Program-made: the position numbers and the translations under genes
Shown: one piece after another, positions 42,467-50,909 of the stretch
How the letters are laid out: each line of letters opens with the position of its first letter
Position numbering within the stretch: position 1 is the stretch's first letter
Assembly (NCBI RefSeq): GCF_900114995.1
Contig: NZ_FOUX01000004.1
Span: forward strand, 806,001-870,000
Reading direction: 5' to 3'
Source of the DNA: Chitinophaga sp. YR627
Lineage (GTDB): Bacteria > Bacteroidota > Bacteroidia > Chitinophagales > Chitinophagaceae
DNA: 64,000 bases
The notes under the pieces: generated by a model
What the model was told of the DNA's origin: nothing
What the model saw: the letters and a program-made list of their open reading frames with translations, nothing else
Databases searched by the model: none

Positions 42467-43012
42467 TCAGGAGGCAGCGTTGTAAGCGGCTTTTACCGTT
42501 ACTTCCACTACTTCTGCAATGTTTTTGATAACCAGTGTTGGTATTTTAATTTTATGATCAGCCAGTTTTACATTGAATTTGGCATTGGCGGAAGGTTTGC
42601 CGTCTTTTACGATGATAGTGGCTTTCTCCTTATAAGGTTTGTCCACCCCATGCAATGACAATACACCGTCAATTGCTACTTCATAGGTACCATCTTTATG
42701 CAGATCAGGAGGGGACACCAGTTTGCCTTTGAAGATGGCATAAGGGTATTTGTCACTCTCCAGGTAATTTTCGTTAAAATGCTCTTCCATGAGCTGCTTC
42801 TTGAACTTGAAGGTATTCACGGCTACTTTAAAATACAGTTCGCCGGTTTTCACGTTCATGGCCGACGTTCCTTTATCAGTGGTAGCGTCTATGTCCTCAA
42901 CAGGTGTAGCTGAGAAGAAGGATAATCCGGTATTGCGGCACATAAATACATCCTGTGCGAATCCGGCATGTGCAAGGAACAGTCCTGCAAGCAAAGTAAT
43001 CAGTTGTTTCAT
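42467..43012 (-). CDS. YceI family periplasmic lipid-binding protein
   Basis: 181 residues from the ATG at 43012, which gives a clean signal peptide (MKQLITLLAGLFLAHAGFAQ); an upstream ATG at 43057 lies against the end of the previous gene. The YceI lipocalin-like domain shows FKFKKQLMEEHFNENYLESDKYPYA and GVLSLHGVDKPYKEKATI. YceI proteins bind polyisoprenoids such as quinone-type lipids in the periplasm. Middle gene of the three-gene operon. Confidence 0.9.
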   Translation of the reverse strand: MKQLITLLAGLFLAHAGFAQDVFMCRNTGLSFFSATPVEDIDATTDKGTSAMNVKTGELYFKVAVNTFKFKKQLMEEHFNENYLESDKYPYAIFKGKLVSPPDLHKDGTYEVAIDGVLSLHGVDKPYKEKATIIVKDGKPSANAKFNVKLADHKIKIPTLVIKNIAEVVEVTVKAAYNAAS

Positions 43013-43040
43013 TGTAAACTGTTTTGTTGAAAATGGGTTA

Positions 43041-43418
43041 TCAATCTGGCATTCCATGGTTCAGCCAGCAGTTAATTGAGTCACGCGTACCTTCACTGAG
43101 TTTGCCACGGGGAGGCATATCTGCGTTCGGACTCGTCACTCTTTCCCTGAACAGCGATTCATTGGCATTCAGGTAGGTTTTCAGCTTTTCCAGCGTTGAA
43201 AAATCTGATACAACGAAGTTGCCGGTCCCTTTATGACATGCGCCATTCGTACATTTTGTCGAAATGGTGGTCATAATGTAGGCGGATGTAATTACTGCGG
43301 TATCGCAGGCAGTTGGCGTAATGCCTGGTTCCGGAGCAGGCGCCTGTTCGGCTGTACAGCTGTACACGAAAAGCATCGCCAGGATGGGCAACAGCGCGGT
43401 TCTCATAGGTTTTTTCAT
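43041..43418 (-). CDS. Lipoprotein with CX4CH cytochrome c-type haem motif
   Basis: 125 residues. Lipoprotein signal with FVYSC (Cys about residue 21). The haem motif is CTNGACH, i.e. four residues between the cysteines instead of two, as in some non-canonical c-type haem sites. MPPRG later supplies a Met that could be the distal ligand. Ends with SINCWLNHGMPD, the typical tail of small Bacteroidota cytochrome-like domains. First gene of the operon with YceI and barrel proteins. Probably carries electrons at the outer or inner envelope. Confidence 0.8.
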   Translation of the reverse strand: MKKPMRTALLPILAMLFVYSCTAEQAPAPEPGITPTACDTAVITSAYIMTTISTKCTNGACHKGTGNFVVSDFSTLEKLKTYLNANESLFRERVTSPNADMPPRGKLSEGTRDSINCWLNHGMPD

Positions 43419-43631
43419 TTCACTTTCGATTTAAGGGCGGTTTATCCGGCCGGGTCTTTGAATGGTTATTTGTTTTAACGCGTAAAACAAAAATATATTT
43501 TATAATTGACAGTCCATAACCGGAATGTGTTTCTTTGGGAGCTCAAAGGCCTCATAAGCCTATTGATTCCTGAATGTTAATTCTTCGTTCCTAATTCAAA
43601 CGGGGTCTATGGACTATCAGCTTAATTTTAA

Positions 43632-43639
43632 TATTTTTG
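43632..43639 (+). promoter_or_regulatory. TATTTTTG -7 element before murF
   Basis: Matches TAnnTTTG. The start point would lie at about 43643, two bases before the murF ATG at 43645, so the mRNA would be almost leaderless. No clear TTTG at -33. Confidence 0.45.
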
Positions 43640-43644
43640 TTTTT

Positions 43645-44925
43645 ATGAACATTGATCAGCTTTACGATATATACCGGCAATACCCATCTGTCCAGACAGA
43701 TACCAGACAGCTCAAGGCAGGCGACATTTTCTTCGCACTGAAAGGGCCTAATTTTAACGGGAATACCTATGCGGCAGCCGCGCTTGAAAAAGGGGCCGCA
43801 TTTGCTGTAGTAGATGAGGAGGCATATTATACGCAACCGGATAAAATGATGCTGACCAGTGATGCACTGGAAACGTTACAGCAACTGGCGCTTCGTCACA
43901 GACAAAGTCTCAATATTCCGTTTCTGGCCATCACCGGTACTAACGGCAAAACGACTACGAAAGAGCTGATCAGCACTGTACTGGCAAGTGCATTCAAAAC
44001 CACAGCTACTGCGGGTAATCTGAACAACCATATCGGTGTTCCATTAACGATATTACGCATTCCTGCTGATGCGGAAATGGCAGTCATTGAAATGGGGGCT
44101 AATCATGAGCATGAAATAGAAGCATATTGTAAAGTGGCACTCCCCACACATGGTATCATCACCAATATCGGGAAAGCGCACCTGGAGGGCTTTGGAAGTC
44201 CTGAAGGGGTACGCAGGGCGAAAGGTGAACTGTATGATTTCCTTCGCAGTAATAAGGGCACTGTTTTCGTGTGTAATGAGTATCCTTACTTAGTCGATAT
44301 GAGTAAAGGTATTGAGACTGTTATTACCTATGGAGAAACAGCTGCTGATTATACAGGACAGCCACTGGCAGACAGTGCATTGTTAAGTGTAAAAGTGACA
44401 AGCCATGAAGGCATCGGACAGATTGATAGTCAGCTGGTAGGTGCATATAATTTCCCGAATGTAATGGCAGCTGTAGCTGTCGGATTAAATTTCGGTGTAC
44501 CTGCTGAAAAGATCCAACATGCGATCTCTTCTTATGTACCATCCAATAACCGTTCTCAGGTGATGAAACAGGGTAGTAATACCATCATCATGGATGCGTA
44601 CAATGCGAATCCATCCAGTATGAAAGCTGCGATAGATAACTTTGCGGGTATTACTGCAGAGAAAAAGGTATTGTTATTAGGAGGGATGATGGAACTGGGT
44701 GATGACAGTGTTGCAGAACATCAGGCACTGGTAGATCTGTTGCAGCGTACACACTGGCATGCAGTGGTATTGGTAGGCGGAGATTTCATCAAAACCAATC
44801 ATCCTTACATCTATCTGGAGAATGCAGCAGCAGCAGCTTCGTGGTTGCAGCAACAACAATTTACCGATACTTATTTACTCATTAAAGGATCAAGAAGTAT
44901 GGGTATGGAAAAGGTAATTGCGTAA
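43645..44925 (+). CDS. murF: UDP-N-acetylmuramoyl-tripeptide-D-Ala-D-Ala ligase
   Basis: 426 residues from the ATG at 43645 (MNIDQLYDIYRQYPS); an earlier ATG at 43609 lies upstream of the promoter. Mur ligase domains in order: VQTDTRQLKAGDIFFALKG (N-terminal), ATP loop FLAITGTNGKTTTKEL, central EMGANHEHEIEAYC, and the C-terminal LLGGMMELGDDSVAEH. It adds D-Ala-D-Ala to the UDP-MurNAc tripeptide in the cytoplasm. A second MurF-like domain sits in the fusion at 50910. Confidence 0.94.
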   Translation: MNIDQLYDIYRQYPSVQTDTRQLKAGDIFFALKGPNFNGNTYAAAALEKGAAFAVVDEEAYYTQPDKMMLTSDALETLQQLALRHRQSLNIPFLAITGTNGKTTTKELISTVLASAFKTTATAGNLNNHIGVPLTILRIPADAEMAVIEMGANHEHEIEAYCKVALPTHGIITNIGKAHLEGFGSPEGVRRAKGELYDFLRSNKGTVFVCNEYPYLVDMSKGIETVITYGETAADYTGQPLADSALLSVKVTSHEGIGQIDSQLVGAYNFPNVMAAVAVGLNFGVPAEKIQHAISSYVPSNNRSQVMKQGSNTIIMDAYNANPSSMKAAIDNFAGITAEKKVLLLGGMMELGDDSVAEHQALVDLLQRTHWHAVVLVGGDFIKTNHPYIYLENAAAAASWLQQQQFTDTYLLIKGSRSMGMEKVIA

Positions 44926-45635
44926 TACATTTTTCAATATTATCGGATACAATGAGGGGCTTCTTTTCAAAGGAGCCCTTGTTGTTTATAAATATTGAAA
45001 CTCTCTCCGTAAAAGGCAATACATCACAATAAGTGTAATATTAACACCTGATAGATACCCGCAGCAAAACAAGTGCAGATAAAATAAATTCCTAAAGAAA
45101 CGGGGAGCTATATAATATCGCAGAAAATGTTGCGTTTTATAGACTTATCCTTCTCAGATAACCTGGTCAGCTTTACATAAAAAAAGAGACCTGCAAGCTG
45201 GAAAGCCCGCAGGTGTTCATAACCTATGCCAACTTTAGAGTATTGTAAATAAGCTTAGATAATGACGTTTTTTCAAACGCTATATCTGATATATATAAAT
45301 GTGATTATGTTATAAGTGATGATTTAGTTTTTACAAGGCATATGAGACCATTGGCTAAAAATTATTTTTCTTACGAGGCATAATTTCTAATGAGGTTTAC
45401 GGGCTATTCTTCAGGGTAAAGCTTGGTTTAATAAGATAATGTAAGGTATATCATATTGCTGCTAATACACTTGCGAACACTTCCGCGCTCTAATACCAAC
45501 AATTTTGCGTCTTCTTTGTTTAAAAATCTTAGTTATTCTGATTGATGTTTTTTCTCCTAACGTGTCTGTCTACATGTGTCTGAAATATATTTACGAACAC
45601 TTTAATCTTCTGGATTTCATTATTTGAAAAAAATC
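44926..45635. other. 710-bp gene-free AT-rich stretch
   Basis: The left end (44953-44985) has a hairpin GGGCTTCTTT/AAAGGAGCCC that may terminate murF. At 45189-45214 ACCTGC/GCAGGT forms a hairpin followed on the minus strand by a run of seven T (plus 45179-45185), which could end a small minus-strand RNA or a long epimerase transcript. A CGAACACTT string occurs twice (45473, 45594). No convincing gene is present. Confidence 0.5.
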
Positions 45636-46034
45636 TCAGATTTCCTGGCAAAGCTCCACCAATACGCCATTTGTACCTTTTGGGTGCAGGAAACAAACCA
45701 GTTTATTATCTGCCCCTTTTTTCGGTTGAGTTTGTAATAACGTGAAACCTTCTTTACTTAGTCTTTCCATTTCTGCATAGATATCAGTCACTTCGAATGC
45801 GATGTGATGTATCCCCTCACCCTTTTTGTCCACAAATTTGGCAATTGCGCTGTCGGGGCCGGTCGCTTCCAGGAGTTCTATTTTTGTTTGTCCGGTTTGA
45901 AAAAAAGCGGTTTCCACGAACTCGCTTTCCACTAATTCTTTTTTATAGCAATCACTGTTCAGAAGCTTCTCAAACAAGGGTATTGAGACCTCTAACGATT
46001 TGACTGCTATTCCTATATGTTCAACTTTCTGCAT
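45636..46034 (-). CDS. mce: Methylmalonyl-CoA epimerase
   Basis: 132 residues from the ATG at 46034 (MQKVEHIGIAVKSLEVSIPLF); the frame extends to 46121 but those residues do not belong. The vicinal oxygen chelate fold is seen twice: HIGIAVKSLE and GIHHIAFEVTDI, with metal-binding His and Glu (KIELLEATGPDS; GVLVELCQ). It interconverts R- and S-methylmalonyl-CoA, supplying the mutase. A mutase B12-domain protein is also in this window at 62243. Divergent from iscS. Confidence 0.93.
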   Translation of the reverse strand: MQKVEHIGIAVKSLEVSIPLFEKLLNSDCYKKELVESEFVETAFFQTGQTKIELLEATGPDSAIAKFVDKKGEGIHHIAFEVTDIYAEMERLSKEGFTLLQTQPKKGADNKLVCFLHPKGTNGVLVELCQEI

Positions 46035-46129
46035 ATAGCAATTTAACAATTTATAGCAGAAATAACCGTTCTCTATGCAGTTATCATTTCTTACAATGAT
46101 CGTGGTAGGTAAGCAAAGCAATTAAGCAT

Positions 46130-46137
46130 TAAATTTG
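46130..46137 (+). promoter_or_regulatory. TAAATTTG -7 element before iscS
   Basis: Matches TAnnTTTG; the iscS start codon is 40 bases downstream. No distinct -33 TTTG. It lies in the divergent region shared with mce. Confidence 0.45.
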
Positions 46138-46177
46138 TAGTAAAGGAATCAACACGTACAACTAAAGACCGACAGAT

Positions 46178-47395
46178 ATGCTAAAACTGCCCGTTTACCT
46201 GGATTATAACGCTACTACCCCCTGCGATCCGCGCGTAGTAGAGGCCATGCTTCCCTATTTTTCGGAGACATTTGGTAATGCATCCAGTCGTAACCATTCT
46301 TTTGGATGGGCAGCAGAGGCAGCAGTCGATCTGGCCCGTGAACAGGTAGCTGCGCTGATAGGTGCAGATCCTAAGGAGATCATTTTCACCTCCGGGGCTA
46401 CGGAAGCTGATAACCTTGCCATGAAGGGCGTATTTGAGATGTATGCCGACAAGGGCAACCATATCATTACTACTGAAATTGAACATAAAGCAGTGCTGGA
46501 CACCTGCAAACACCTGGAAAAGCTGGGCGCAGAGATTACTTATCTCAAGGTGAACAGTGAGGGCTTTCCGGACCTGAAAGAACTGGAAGCTGCCATCACG
46601 CCAAAAACCATCCTGGTGTCCATCATGTATGCCAATAACGAAATAGGGGTTATTAATCCTATAAAAGAGATCAGTGCCATTGCCAAAAGGCATGGAGTGC
46701 TGATGATGAGCGACATATCCCAGGCGGCAGGAAAAGTGCCTGTGGATGTCAACCGCGATGGTATCGACCTGGCGGCCTTCAGCGCTCATAAGCTCTATGG
46801 TACTAAAGGAGCAGGCGCCCTTTATGTACGCCGAAAATCCCCCCGTGTAAAAGTAACTGCACAGATGGACGGCGGCGGACATGAACGCGGGATGCGCTCC
46901 GGTACGTTGAACGTACCTGGTATTGTAGCTTTCGGAAAAGCCTGTGAATTATGCCAACAGGAAATGGAAGCAGAAGGACAAAGATTGGCAGCGCTGCGTG
47001 ATAAACTGGAAAACGCATTGCTGCAACTGGAAGAAACCGTTGTCAACGGATCAAAAGCCAACCGTTTACCGCATGCTACCAACATTTCCTTCCGCTATGT
47101 GGAAGGAGAAGCCCTGATGATGGGTTTTAACAAGAATCTTGCGCTATCATCCGGTTCTGCCTGTACCTCCGCCTCTCCGGAACCCAGTTACGTATTGAAG
47201 GGCCTTGGCCTCAGCGATGATATGGCCCATTCCTCCATTCGTTTTGCACTGGGACGCTTCACAACTGAAGAAGAGATCGATTATGCTATTCAAACCGTTA
47301 CAGATACGGTTAATAAACTTAGAGAAATAAGTCCGCTGTGGGAAATGTTTAAAGAAGGTGCGGACATGAGCTCAATAGAGTGGTCCCGTCTTTGA
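46178..47395 (+). CDS. iscS: Cysteine desulfurase IscS
   Basis: 405 residues of the NifS/IscS class V aminotransferase family. PLP lysine in LAAFSAHKLYGTKGAG, substrate binding in YLDYNATTPCD, and the sulfur-carrying cysteine in the flexible loop SSGSACTSASPEPSYV. The C-terminus (PLWEMFKEGADMSSIEW) matches IscS proper rather than SufS. It supplies sulfur for Fe-S clusters, thiolated tRNA and other cofactors. An IscU-like gene follows 50 bp later. Confidence 0.96.
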   Translation: MLKLPVYLDYNATTPCDPRVVEAMLPYFSETFGNASSRNHSFGWAAEAAVDLAREQVAALIGADPKEIIFTSGATEADNLAMKGVFEMYADKGNHIITTEIEHKAVLDTCKHLEKLGAEITYLKVNSEGFPDLKELEAAITPKTILVSIMYANNEIGVINPIKEISAIAKRHGVLMMSDISQAAGKVPVDVNRDGIDLAAFSAHKLYGTKGAGALYVRRKSPRVKVTAQMDGGGHERGMRSGTLNVPGIVAFGKACELCQQEMEAEGQRLAALRDKLENALLQLEETVVNGSKANRLPHATNISFRYVEGEALMMGFNKNLALSSGSACTSASPEPSYVLKGLGLSDDMAHSSIRFALGRFTTEEEIDYAIQTVTDTVNKLREISPLWEMFKEGADMSSIEWSRL

Positions 47396-47445
47396 TACAG
47401 TGAACATATTGGGGACGATTGGTGAAATCTTTTATACTTATGCTT

Positions 47446-47889
47446 ATGGCTTACGCTGAAAGAGTTCTTGATTATTACAACAACCCCAGAAACGCGGGAA
47501 CACTGGATAAGTCCAGTCCGCAGGTGGGGACAGGGTTAATACACGTGCCGGAGTACGTTGAAGTAGTAAGGATACAGATCGAAGTGAGCCCGAAAAGGCA
47601 TGTTATTATGGATGCGCGCTTCAAAACCTTTGGATGCGGCGCTGCCATTGCAGCCACCTCTATTACTACGGAGTGGCTGAAAGGAAAAACCATCGAAGAA
47701 GCCGCCAGGCTCGATCATATGGATATTGTGGAAGCACTGAGCCTTCCGCCTGCCAAGATCCACACGACCATTCTTATCGAAGATGCAGTGAAAGCCGCCA
47801 TCAATGATTACCGCTTCAAAAACGGGCTGGAGCCTATCAGCGAAGAGGTACCTGAAGAAGGTTATGAACTGGAAGAAGAGCATAACTAA
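47446..47889 (+). CDS. IscU/NifU N-terminal-like scaffold lacking two of three Cys ligands
   Basis: 147 residues from the ATG at 47446 (MAYAERVLDYYNNPRN, the standard IscU start). In IscU, Cys37, Asp39, Cys63 and Cys106 hold the nascent cluster. Here position 37 is Tyr (VPEYVEV instead of APACGDV), position 39 is Glu, the middle Cys is kept (KTFGCGAAIA, residue 64), and the last Cys is Thr (PPAKIHTTIL, residue 107), though the neighbouring His is kept. An acidic tail of about 20 residues is added. It cannot hold a cluster in the usual way; it may bind IscS as a regulator or serve another metal or sulfur reaction. Confidence 0.88.
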   Translation: MAYAERVLDYYNNPRNAGTLDKSSPQVGTGLIHVPEYVEVVRIQIEVSPKRHVIMDARFKTFGCGAAIAATSITTEWLKGKTIEEAARLDHMDIVEALSLPPAKIHTTILIEDAVKAAINDYRFKNGLEPISEEVPEEGYELEEEHN

Positions 47890-47988
47890 AATAATTAACT
47901 GATCAATTGTGCGTTAATAATCGGGATTTGGGCAAAATACCTGCTTAAATCCTAATTCTTAATTCGTAATTGATCATTTTTAATTATA

Positions 47989-47996
47989 TATATTTG
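47989..47996 (+). promoter_or_regulatory. TATATTTG -7 element before gldF
   Basis: Matches TAnnTTTG, 17 bases before the gldF ATG. It lies just right of a TAATTCTTAATTCGTAATT repeat. Confidence 0.5.
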
Positions 47997-48012
47997 TGCT
48001 TTCAGTCTCACT

Positions 48013-48747
48013 ATGCTAGCAATTTTTAAAAAAGAAATACATCAGTTTTTCAGCAGCATAACCGGATATGTCGCCATCATCCTATTTCTGCTGGCCAACG
48101 GCCTGCTGTTATTCGTTTTTCCCGATACCAGTCTGCTCGATTATGGATACGCCAATCTCGACCCGCTTTTTGAGCTGGCGCCCATGATCTACCTGTTACT
48201 CATTCCTGCTATTACCATGCGTAGTTTCGCAGATGAATTCAAATCCGGCACCATGGAGCTGTTAAGCACCAAACCATTGAGCTGGTGGCAGATCGTCACA
48301 GGGAAATTTTCAGCTGGTCTGGTGGTCGTACTGATCTCACTGATCCCTACTGTTGTTTACTATATCGCTGTCAGACAACTGAGCGCCGATCCTGATAATC
48401 TTGACAACGGGGGTATGACAGGCTCATATATCGGTCTGTTCCTGCTGGGCGCTGTATTTACCGCCATAGGTGTATGGTCTTCTTCCCTGACCAGCAATTC
48501 AGTAGTCGCCTTCCTCATTGCTATTTTTACCTGCTTCATATTTTACAATGGTTTTGACGCGCTAAGCAAAGTGCCGGCCTTTTCCGGCAGCGCTGATTAC
48601 TACCTGCGTATGGCTGGTATCAAATTTCACTACACGTCTATTAGCCGTGGAGTGATCGATAGCCGGGATATTATTTATTTCCTGAGCATTATCGGCCTGA
48701 TGCTGTATCTGACAAGATTGTCACTGCAGCGCAGGATATGGGACTAA
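48013..48747 (+). CDS. gldF: Gliding motility ABC transporter permease GldF
   Basis: 244 residues with six membrane segments of the ABC-2 permease type (AIFKKEIHQFFSSITGYVAIILF at the N-terminus; LIPAITMRSFADEFKSGTMELLSTKPLS, the conserved central part). GldF forms a membrane complex with GldG, and with the ATPase GldA, needed for gliding motility in some Bacteroidota. gldG starts 81 bp downstream. gldA is not in the window. Confidence 0.9.
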   Translation: MLAIFKKEIHQFFSSITGYVAIILFLLANGLLLFVFPDTSLLDYGYANLDPLFELAPMIYLLLIPAITMRSFADEFKSGTMELLSTKPLSWWQIVTGKFSAGLVVVLISLIPTVVYYIAVRQLSADPDNLDNGGMTGSYIGLFLLGAVFTAIGVWSSSLTSNSVVAFLIAIFTCFIFYNGFDALSKVPAFSGSADYYLRMAGIKFHYTSISRGVIDSRDIIYFLSIIGLMLYLTRLSLQRRIWD

Positions 48748-48749
48748 GT

Positions 48750-48827
48750 CAATTAGGAATTAACAATTAGGAATTAAGAGTTAACAAGCCTTGCTAATCT
48801 TCATAATTCCTAACAAAAAAAATTGTT
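48750..48827. repeat. AATTAGGAATTAACAATTAGGAATT repeat between gldF and gldG
   Basis: AATTAGGAATTAAC and AATTAGGAATTAAG follow one another 14 bases apart about 48752-48779, and TAATTCCTAA returns in inverted form at 48804-48813. Member of the dispersed AT-rich family also seen at 21222, 43576, 47949 and 60004. Confidence 0.6.
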
Positions 48828-50528
48828 GTGGCTACTAATAGAAGGAATCAATATATACAACGGGCGATACTTGTGGTGGGCGTTCTTGTGGCAATCAATG
48901 TACTGGCTGCTTACTTTCATACCCGTCTGGACCTGACCGCTGAAAAAAGATATACACTTACTCCTGCTACCAAAAACCTGCTTCGCGGGCTGGATAGCAC
49001 TGTTACCATAGAAGTTTTTCTGAAAGGCGATTATCCCGCCAGTTTCCGTCAACTGGCACAAACCAGCCAGGAATTACTGGAAGAGTTCAGAGAATATGGC
49101 GGTAACCGCATACAGTTCTCTTTCCAGAACCCGGGTCAGGGCCTGCCGGACTCCGCCCGTATGGCCTTCCAGCAATCACTGGTAGAAAAAGGCATTATGC
49201 CTTTTAATATGCAGGTACAGGAAGACGCCAACCAGGGATATTCTGAAAAACTGATCTTCCCGGGCGCCCTGATACATTACGGAACCAGAACAGTCGGTAT
49301 CAACCTCCTGAAAAGCCAGGGCGGATTAAATCCTGACGCGGCCATGAATAACTCTGAGTCGCTGCTGGAATACCAGTTCGCCAACGCCATTTATCAGCTG
49401 CAACAGAAGCGGACGCCACTGGTAGGATATATGCTGGGCAATGGCGAGCAACTGGGTGCAGAGGTATACGACGCTCTCACCACCCTGCAGAGCAACTATC
49501 TGCTGGACACACTGACACTACAGTACATCTCCTATATTCCTAAAGAGTTTGACGCAGTTGTATTTGCAAAACCGGCCACACGCTTTTCTGATGAGGATAA
49601 GCTGAAAATAGACCAGTATGTGATGAATGGAGGTAAGGTATTGTGGTTTGTCGATGAGCTGAATGCCTCTATTGACAGTCTGGCGCACCAGGAAAGCTTC
49701 GTCGCATTTGATAAAGGATTGAACCTGGAAGACCTGCTGTTTCGATATGGCGTACGTATCAACCAGGATCTCGTACAGGATATGCAGTCTGACTTTGTCC
49801 CACAGGTTGTGGATCGTACAGGGCAGATGCAGCCATTGGCCTTTCCGTTTTTTCCGCTGCTGACACCCACCGGTGCACATCCGATCGTGAAGAATATGGA
49901 CCTTGTGCTGAGCCACTTTGCCAGCTCTATTGATACCATAAAAGGCGGTAATATCAGGAAAACAGTATTGCTGACCACTTCGGCCAACAGCCGGAGCGTA
50001 AGCTCCCCGACGGAGGTTACCTGGAACAGTCTGCGTACAAAACCGAATCCGAGAGAATTCAATAAAAAGTTCCTGCCGGTAGCTGTATTGCTGGAAGGAG
50101 AATTTACCTCATTGTTCCGCAACCGTCTTGATGCCGGCACACAACAGGCCATTCAAAAGGCAACAGGCAGACCGTTTAAGAACAACACTGATACGATCAA
50201 TAAAATGATCGTCGTGAGCGACGCCGATGTCATCACCAATGCTTTCTCACAGAAAAGTGGTCCGCTGCAAATGGGGGTCAACCTCTATGACCAGTCAATG
50301 GTCTATGCTAACCGCGAATTCTTCCTTAATACCCTGGGCTACCTGACCCACAATTCAGGTATCATGGACGCGCGTAACAAAGAATTAACACTACGCCTAC
50401 TGAATCCGGAAAAAGTAAAGCTGGAGAAAAGCAAGTGGCAGGCAATTTGTTTCATCGTTCCTATCGGACTGATCTTATTGTTCGCTTCGGTGTTTATGTT
50501 TTTCAGAAAAAGGAAATTCGAAGTATAG
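48828..50528 (+). CDS. gldG: Gliding motility protein GldG
   Basis: 566 residues from a GTG at 48828; no suitable ATG is near. A single N-terminal membrane span (about 12-28) and a C-terminal span (about 538-557) enclose a large extracytoplasmic domain. RLDLTAEKRYTLTPATKNLL near the start and SLLEYQFANAIYQLQQ are typical of GldG/ABC-type auxiliary proteins. GldG works with GldF in gliding. Likely same operon as gldF. Confidence 0.9.
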   Translation: MATNRRNQYIQRAILVVGVLVAINVLAAYFHTRLDLTAEKRYTLTPATKNLLRGLDSTVTIEVFLKGDYPASFRQLAQTSQELLEEFREYGGNRIQFSFQNPGQGLPDSARMAFQQSLVEKGIMPFNMQVQEDANQGYSEKLIFPGALIHYGTRTVGINLLKSQGGLNPDAAMNNSESLLEYQFANAIYQLQQKRTPLVGYMLGNGEQLGAEVYDALTTLQSNYLLDTLTLQYISYIPKEFDAVVFAKPATRFSDEDKLKIDQYVMNGGKVLWFVDELNASIDSLAHQESFVAFDKGLNLEDLLFRYGVRINQDLVQDMQSDFVPQVVDRTGQMQPLAFPFFPLLTPTGAHPIVKNMDLVLSHFASSIDTIKGGNIRKTVLLTTSANSRSVSSPTEVTWNSLRTKPNPREFNKKFLPVAVLLEGEFTSLFRNRLDAGTQQAIQKATGRPFKNNTDTINKMIVVSDADVITNAFSQKSGPLQMGVNLYDQSMVYANREFFLNTLGYLTHNSGIMDARNKELTLRLLNPEKVKLEKSKWQAICFIVPIGLILLFASVFMFFRKRKFEV

Positions 50529-50909
50529 CTTTTGTCGTTGCCAGCGTGGCTATCAGCCGATGAGCCGTGATAATACACAATTCTTTCTGTCTGTAAATAA
50601 TTGATTTATAGACAATAGACTATCATTTTCCGGCGTTGGAAGAACATGACAGCTTTTCGTAACAATCACAGCCACAGACTATCCATGATAGTCGTCAAAT
50701 ATTCATTGAACGGGCATATCTATGGACGGAAGTCTATTGACTATGGACTATTCCCCATATATTTGCCCAGCGATAATTTAAAAGCGGCTACCTGAACCCC
50801 TGAAAAACAAGAGCCAACTTTTAAATAAAATTAATACCCGGTAAACCCGGAATCATTAAGGGAAGCAGTGAAACGCAAACACGCTTTTCACATCAAAATA
50901 TAACCACAC
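50529..50909. other. Gene-free stretch with GACTAT repeats
   Basis: 381 bp. AGACTATCA, AGACTATCCATGATAGTC and GTCTATTGACTATGGACTAT occur at about 50619, 50682 and 50731. They read as a loose inverted family that recurs near 21373, 43605, 54227 and 57443. No promoter element is obvious for the following fusion gene, and no gene was found. Confidence 0.5.

Noticed and set aside
45189..45214. Hairpin with minus-strand T-run in the 710-bp gap, possible small RNA
   Set aside because: The stem is only six base pairs and no minus-strand promoter of the TAnnTTTG type with correct spacing was found, so no RNA gene is called.
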